Assembly (NCBI RefSeq): GCF_004000945.1
Contig: NZ_BIMF01000009.1
Location: 1-64,000, forward strand
Length of the DNA stretch: 64,000 nt
Origin: Paenibacillus lautus NBRC 15380
GTDB lineage: Bacteria > Bacillota > Bacilli > Paenibacillales > Paenibacillaceae
Reading direction: 5' to 3'
Position numbers and translations under genes: made by a program. Of the stretch, positions 60,732-64,000 are shown one piece after another (position 1 is the first letter of the stretch; each line of letters starts with the position of its first letter). Below the pieces are notes generated by a model. That model was given only the letters and a program-made list of their open reading frames with translations. It made no database searches and was not told the origin of the DNA.

Positions 60732-63059
60732 TTATTCCTTAAGTGCAATCACGATGGACCCTGCAAATAAATCCGGAGTGAGCAAAAGGCCTTGTTCAGA
60801 AGTTTTGGCAACCGCTCCTATGACTGATTCTACTTCATTCATGTTTCTCAGCATAAGCTTCCATGGCTTGCCCTTTCCTTCCGCAGAAATCTTCACTATG
60901 CTGCCCATTCTTTCTACGCTGACATAAAGCTCTTCCACTGCTTTTGCATTATACACGGTCGCTTGCGCAGTCGCTCCATCCTGCAATTCGAACAAGTGAA
61001 GTTGCACATTGTCAGCATAATCATAGTCCGGGCGACGGTCATTTTGACCGATGGCGATCAAGCTGTTTTCCCTTACAAAGAGCGGCAGGCTGAAGTAATC
61101 ATACGTCTCAGTGTACCACTGTCCGCCTGCTCTTTTTTCACCTGTGAGAAGATGCGTCCAGCTCCCTTTAGGTAGATAGTATCGCCCTGTACCCTGGTCG
61201 TTAAAAATAGGAGCGATTAAGATGGATTCACCTAGCATATACTGCAGATCAAGCGGGGCACAGTTCGGATCATCCGTAAATTCCAGTACCATGGATCTCA
61301 TGATTGGAAGTCCGCTATTCGTTGTGTCCACGGATGCAGCGTAAAGATAAGGCATCAACGTGCTTTTCAGTTTCGTAAAATAACGGAGTACGTCCACCGA
61401 TTCCTCATCGAACAGCCAAGGCACGCGGTATGATTCATTCCCGTGTAGACGGCTGTGGGATGACATCAGGCCAAAAGCAGACCAACGTTTGTACAAGTCC
61501 GGGGTTGCCGTTTGCTCAAAGCCACTGATATCATGGCTCCAGAATCCGAAGCCGCTCATCCCGAGAGACAACCCGCCGCGAAGCGTCTCCGCCATGGAGA
61601 CATAGGTAGCGGAACAGTCGCCGCCCCAGTGAACCGGGAACTGCTGGCCGCCGGCCGTAGCGGAACGGGCAAACAACATCGCTTCATTATTACCGCGGGA
61701 TTCTTCGAGCGCCTCGAATACGGTCTTATTATATAAGTGGGTGTAGTAATTATGCATTTTAACCGGATCGGAACCGTCATGGTAGACGACATTCGTCGGA
61801 ATCCGCTCACCGAAATCTGTCTTGAAGCTGTCCACGCCCATATCAACGAGCTCAATAAGTTTGTCCTTATACCATCGAACCGCAGCCGGATTGGTAAAAT
61901 CGACGAGTCCCATCCCCGACTGCCAGCGATCCCACTGCCATACGCTACCGTCCTTATTTTTAACGAGATAGCCGTTCTTCTTCCCTTCGTGAAACAGATA
62001 GGATTTTTGCCCGATATAAGGATTGATCCAGACACAGATTGAAAGCCCCTTGCTCTTAAGCCGGTCCAACATTCCTTGCGGGTCGGGGAACACATCCTCA
62101 TCCCATTTAAAATCGCACCACTGGAATTCCTTCATCCAGAAGCAGTCGAAATGGAATACACGCAGTGGAATATCCCTCTCTATCATCCCGTCGACAAAGC
62201 TGTTCACCGTTGCTTCATCATAGTTAGTCGTAAACGAGGTTGTCAGCCACAAGCCGAAAGACCATGCAGGCGGAAGCGCCGGTTTTCCCGTAAGCGCGGT
62301 GTAATTGCCCAGCACTTCTTTCATCGAGTCTCCGCCAATGATGTAATATTTTAGGCTTTCTCCCGGAACGCTGAACTGTACCTTGGACACATTTTCGGAT
62401 GCCACCTCGTAAGAGACGCGTTCCGGATGGTCAACGAAGATGCCATAACCGTAATTGGACAGATAGAATGGTACATTTTTATATGCCTGCTCACTGGATG
62501 TGCCCCCGTCCTCGTTCCACATATCAACCGCTTGGCCGTTTTTGACAAAGGGAGTGAATCGCTCGCCAAGTCCATAAATGTACTCGCCGATTCCGAGATC
62601 AAGCTGCTCCCTCATGTAAACGTCAGGCTGAAGCATGGATTTAATGTAAGCAGGTCCTTTGTAGCCTGTACCGGTCAGTCTTCGCTCTCCATAGCTATAG
62701 TCCACTTTCCAGCCGTGTTCAAGATCGATGCTTGCGCTAAGCTGACCGCTTGTCAAACGTGCGATGCCGTTATCTTTAGCAATATCAATCACCGGGTTCT
62801 CTTCTTTATTGATGTGGAACTTAGGGTATACCTCATCGACATCGTTATGAATGTATTCCACGCAAATGACGTTCTTCATGGGTGAACTGTACCGAACCGT
62901 AAGGAGCGTTGTATTCAATGTATGTCCTTTATGTTCGATTTTTTTAGTTGATGCATATACGGTAAAGGAGTCTTCCTTCAACTCGATATCACGAATTTCC
63001 ACGGGATACAGTACATTTAAACCTGATCTTACGTGCCAGTAACCGTCTGTAAATTTCAT
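60732..63059 (-). CDS. yicI: Alpha-xylosidase (GH31, YicI-like)
   Basis: 775 residues, the length of E. coli YicI. It hydrolyses alpha-1,6-linked xylose from xyloglucan oligosaccharides such as isoprimeverose. The catalytic nucleophile is D415 (FKTDFGE) and the acid/base D481 (HWGGDCSATY), one position off the YicI numbering. HFDCFWM near 305 and MWNEDGG near 180 are the family's substrate-binding stretches. No signal peptide, so cytoplasmic. It follows the sugar importer permease by 72 bp. AGGAG precedes the ATG. Confidence 0.96.
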   Translation of the reverse strand: MKFTDGYWHVRSGLNVLYPVEIRDIELKEDSFTVYASTKKIEHKGHTLNTTLLTVRYSSPMKNVICVEYIHNDVDEVYPKFHINKEENPVIDIAKDNGIARLTSGQLSASIDLEHGWKVDYSYGERRLTGTGYKGPAYIKSMLQPDVYMREQLDLGIGEYIYGLGERFTPFVKNGQAVDMWNEDGGTSSEQAYKNVPFYLSNYGYGIFVDHPERVSYEVASENVSKVQFSVPGESLKYYIIGGDSMKEVLGNYTALTGKPALPPAWSFGLWLTTSFTTNYDEATVNSFVDGMIERDIPLRVFHFDCFWMKEFQWCDFKWDEDVFPDPQGMLDRLKSKGLSICVWINPYIGQKSYLFHEGKKNGYLVKNKDGSVWQWDRWQSGMGLVDFTNPAAVRWYKDKLIELVDMGVDSFKTDFGERIPTNVVYHDGSDPVKMHNYYTHLYNKTVFEALEESRGNNEAMLFARSATAGGQQFPVHWGGDCSATYVSMAETLRGGLSLGMSGFGFWSHDISGFEQTATPDLYKRWSAFGLMSSHSRLHGNESYRVPWLFDEESVDVLRYFTKLKSTLMPYLYAASVDTTNSGLPIMRSMVLEFTDDPNCAPLDLQYMLGESILIAPIFNDQGTGRYYLPKGSWTHLLTGEKRAGGQWYTETYDYFSLPLFVRENSLIAIGQNDRRPDYDYADNVQLHLFELQDGATAQATVYNAKAVEELYVSVERMGSIVKISAEGKGKPWKLMLRNMNEVESVIGAVAKTSEQGLLLTPDLFAGSIVIALKE

Positions 63060-63131
63060 ATATATATTCTCCTATCTCTCTCTGGTTTATAGTTCTTATC
63101 TTTGAATGAGGTTAGTTGCTTTCGTTCTTAT

Positions 63132-63968
63132 TTAGTCTTTCATTGAACCTGCTACAATACCGCCCACAACATAACGCTGCAGTGCCACGAAAATAATGAT
63201 GATCGGGAGCGCCGCAATCGTGGCTACTGCCATCAAATTATTCCATTCGGTTCCGTACTGGCCGATAAACCGGTACAAGCCAAGCGTCAGTGGACGAATG
63301 CTGTCATCGGTCGTCAGTGTCAGTGCGAAGACGAAATCACCCCATCCGAAAAGGAAACAGAATACGGCAACCGTCATCATGCTTGGCACCACTAGCGGAA
63401 GCATAATTCGTGCAAAAGCCGTAAATCGATTACAGCCGTCAATAGAAGCGGCCTCTTCCAGCCCTTTCGGAAGCGCCATGAAAGCAGGTCTCAGAATGAG
63501 GACGGCGAATGGGAGCGCGTGAATCATATCCGCAAGAATAAGCCCCACATAGCTGTCGATCAGTTGGAACTTGGAAAACATGATGAACAATGGCATGGCC
63601 ATTGTAATCCCTGGCAGCATTTGAATCGCTAGCAGTAAAATCATGATGATCGATTTCCCTTTGACACTCAGTCTCGCGAGTGCATATGCGCCCGGGACTG
63701 CGAACAAAAGGGTCAGGATCATCGTACCAATCGCCACAATGAAGCTGTTGCCGATATATCGGAGCATGTCCTGGTTCTTGAGAAAATTATCGACATACGC
63801 CTGGAAGGTCGAATTCAGCAGCCCGAATTTAGGCGGGGTTGAGAACAGGTCCGTAATCGGCGTAAGCGAGGTTTTGATCATCCAATAAACAGGAAACAGA
63901 AATAGCGCCGTAATAATAATCGATACCAGGGTCAGCAGATACGTTTTTCGAAATGGCATTTGCATCAT
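63132..63968 (-). CDS. Carbohydrate ABC importer permease (MalG-like)
   Basis: 278 residues, six membrane segments, opening LVSIIITALFLFPVYWMIKTS and EAA loop GLEEAASIDGCNRFTAFARIMLPLVVPSM (read across its turn), ending RYVVGGIVAGSMKD. It belongs to the MalG type, unlike the LplC-type permeases elsewhere in the window. It is co-transcribed with the alpha-xylosidase gene and probably imports xyloglucan oligosaccharides. AAGGAGG precedes the ATG. Confidence 0.94.
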   Translation of the reverse strand: MMQMPFRKTYLLTLVSIIITALFLFPVYWMIKTSLTPITDLFSTPPKFGLLNSTFQAYVDNFLKNQDMLRYIGNSFIVAIGTMILTLLFAVPGAYALARLSVKGKSIIMILLLAIQMLPGITMAMPLFIMFSKFQLIDSYVGLILADMIHALPFAVLILRPAFMALPKGLEEAASIDGCNRFTAFARIMLPLVVPSMMTVAVFCFLFGWGDFVFALTLTTDDSIRPLTLGLYRFIGQYGTEWNNLMAVATIAALPIIIIFVALQRYVVGGIVAGSMKD

Positions 63969-64000
63969 TATTGAGTCTCCTCCTTACTGGTCATGCGCAG
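63968..64000 (-). CDS. 3' end of a partner permease gene, cut by the window
   Basis: The last ten codons read LRMTSKEETQ and end in a TAA that overlaps the next ATG by one base (TAATG). The position is that of a MalF-like partner permease. Too short to confirm from sequence. Confidence 0.4.
   Translation of the reverse strand: MRMTSKEETQ

Overview
The window looks like chromosomal DNA of a Paenibacillus or a close relative (Bacillota, Bacilli). The evidence is a T-box-controlled tyrS, lpl-type sugar ABC importers without their own ATPase, a Spo0E-family phosphatase, a yit-type sulfolactate cluster, a LexA-type SOS box, Zur-type operators, GGAGG ribosome sites throughout, and very many glycan-degradation genes with AraC, LacI and MalT-like regulators. 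I see no rRNA, tRNA, CRISPR array, insertion sequence or phage module.

Layout. 1-434: short tandem and dispersed repeats. 435-6289 (minus): a WYL regulator with an SRPBCC protein, a quinone-oxidoreductase-like MDR enzyme, and a 932-residue MalT-like regulator. 6509-8618 (plus): AraC regulator and a secreted beta-helix pectate-lyase-like protein. 8704-13724 (minus): nitronate monooxygenase, a 111-bp tandem repeat, tyrS with a complete T-box leader, and a DrrAB-type ABC exporter. 14031-26608 (minus): a pectin or arabinogalactan side-chain locus with an ArsR-type regulator fused to a beta-sandwich-like domain, two GH43 and two GH2 enzymes, an aldose epimerase, and an SBP plus two permeases. It is driven by a consensus promoter overlapped by a cre-like site. 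26903-28644 (minus): tetR, a DUF4180 gene, and an FGE-sulfatase-like gene broken by one in-frame amber codon.

28933-40927: a second and less familiar glycan locus. A minus-strand operon carries an ABC importer, a Gfo/Idh oxidoreductase, two DUF4832-type proteins and an acyltransferase-like protein. A LacI regulator and a secreted DUF4832 protein lie on the plus strand, with a cluster of CGTAAC motifs in the shared upstream region. 41065-42803 (minus): an operon of DUF3024, an AAA ATPase and the zinc-independent ribosomal protein S14, preceded by a near-perfect Zur box. 42978-48391 (plus): two-component system plus MacB-like ABC transporter. 48779-53724 (plus): a five-gene Nik/Opp/Cnt-type ABC importer whose promoter carries a second Zur box. 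The two Zur boxes suggest that this stretch is a zinc-starvation island.

53814-58473: a Spo0E-family gene behind a cyclic-di-GMP-I (GEMM-I) riboswitch with its own terminator, next to the sulfolactate genes (yitE, yitD, yitG, yitC homologues). This suggests a link between second-messenger signalling and sporulation. 58530-60581 (plus): an SOS-controlled operon with a Y-family polymerase and a YolD-like protein. 60732-64000 (minus): an alpha-xylosidase with the end of a sugar ABC importer that continues beyond the window.
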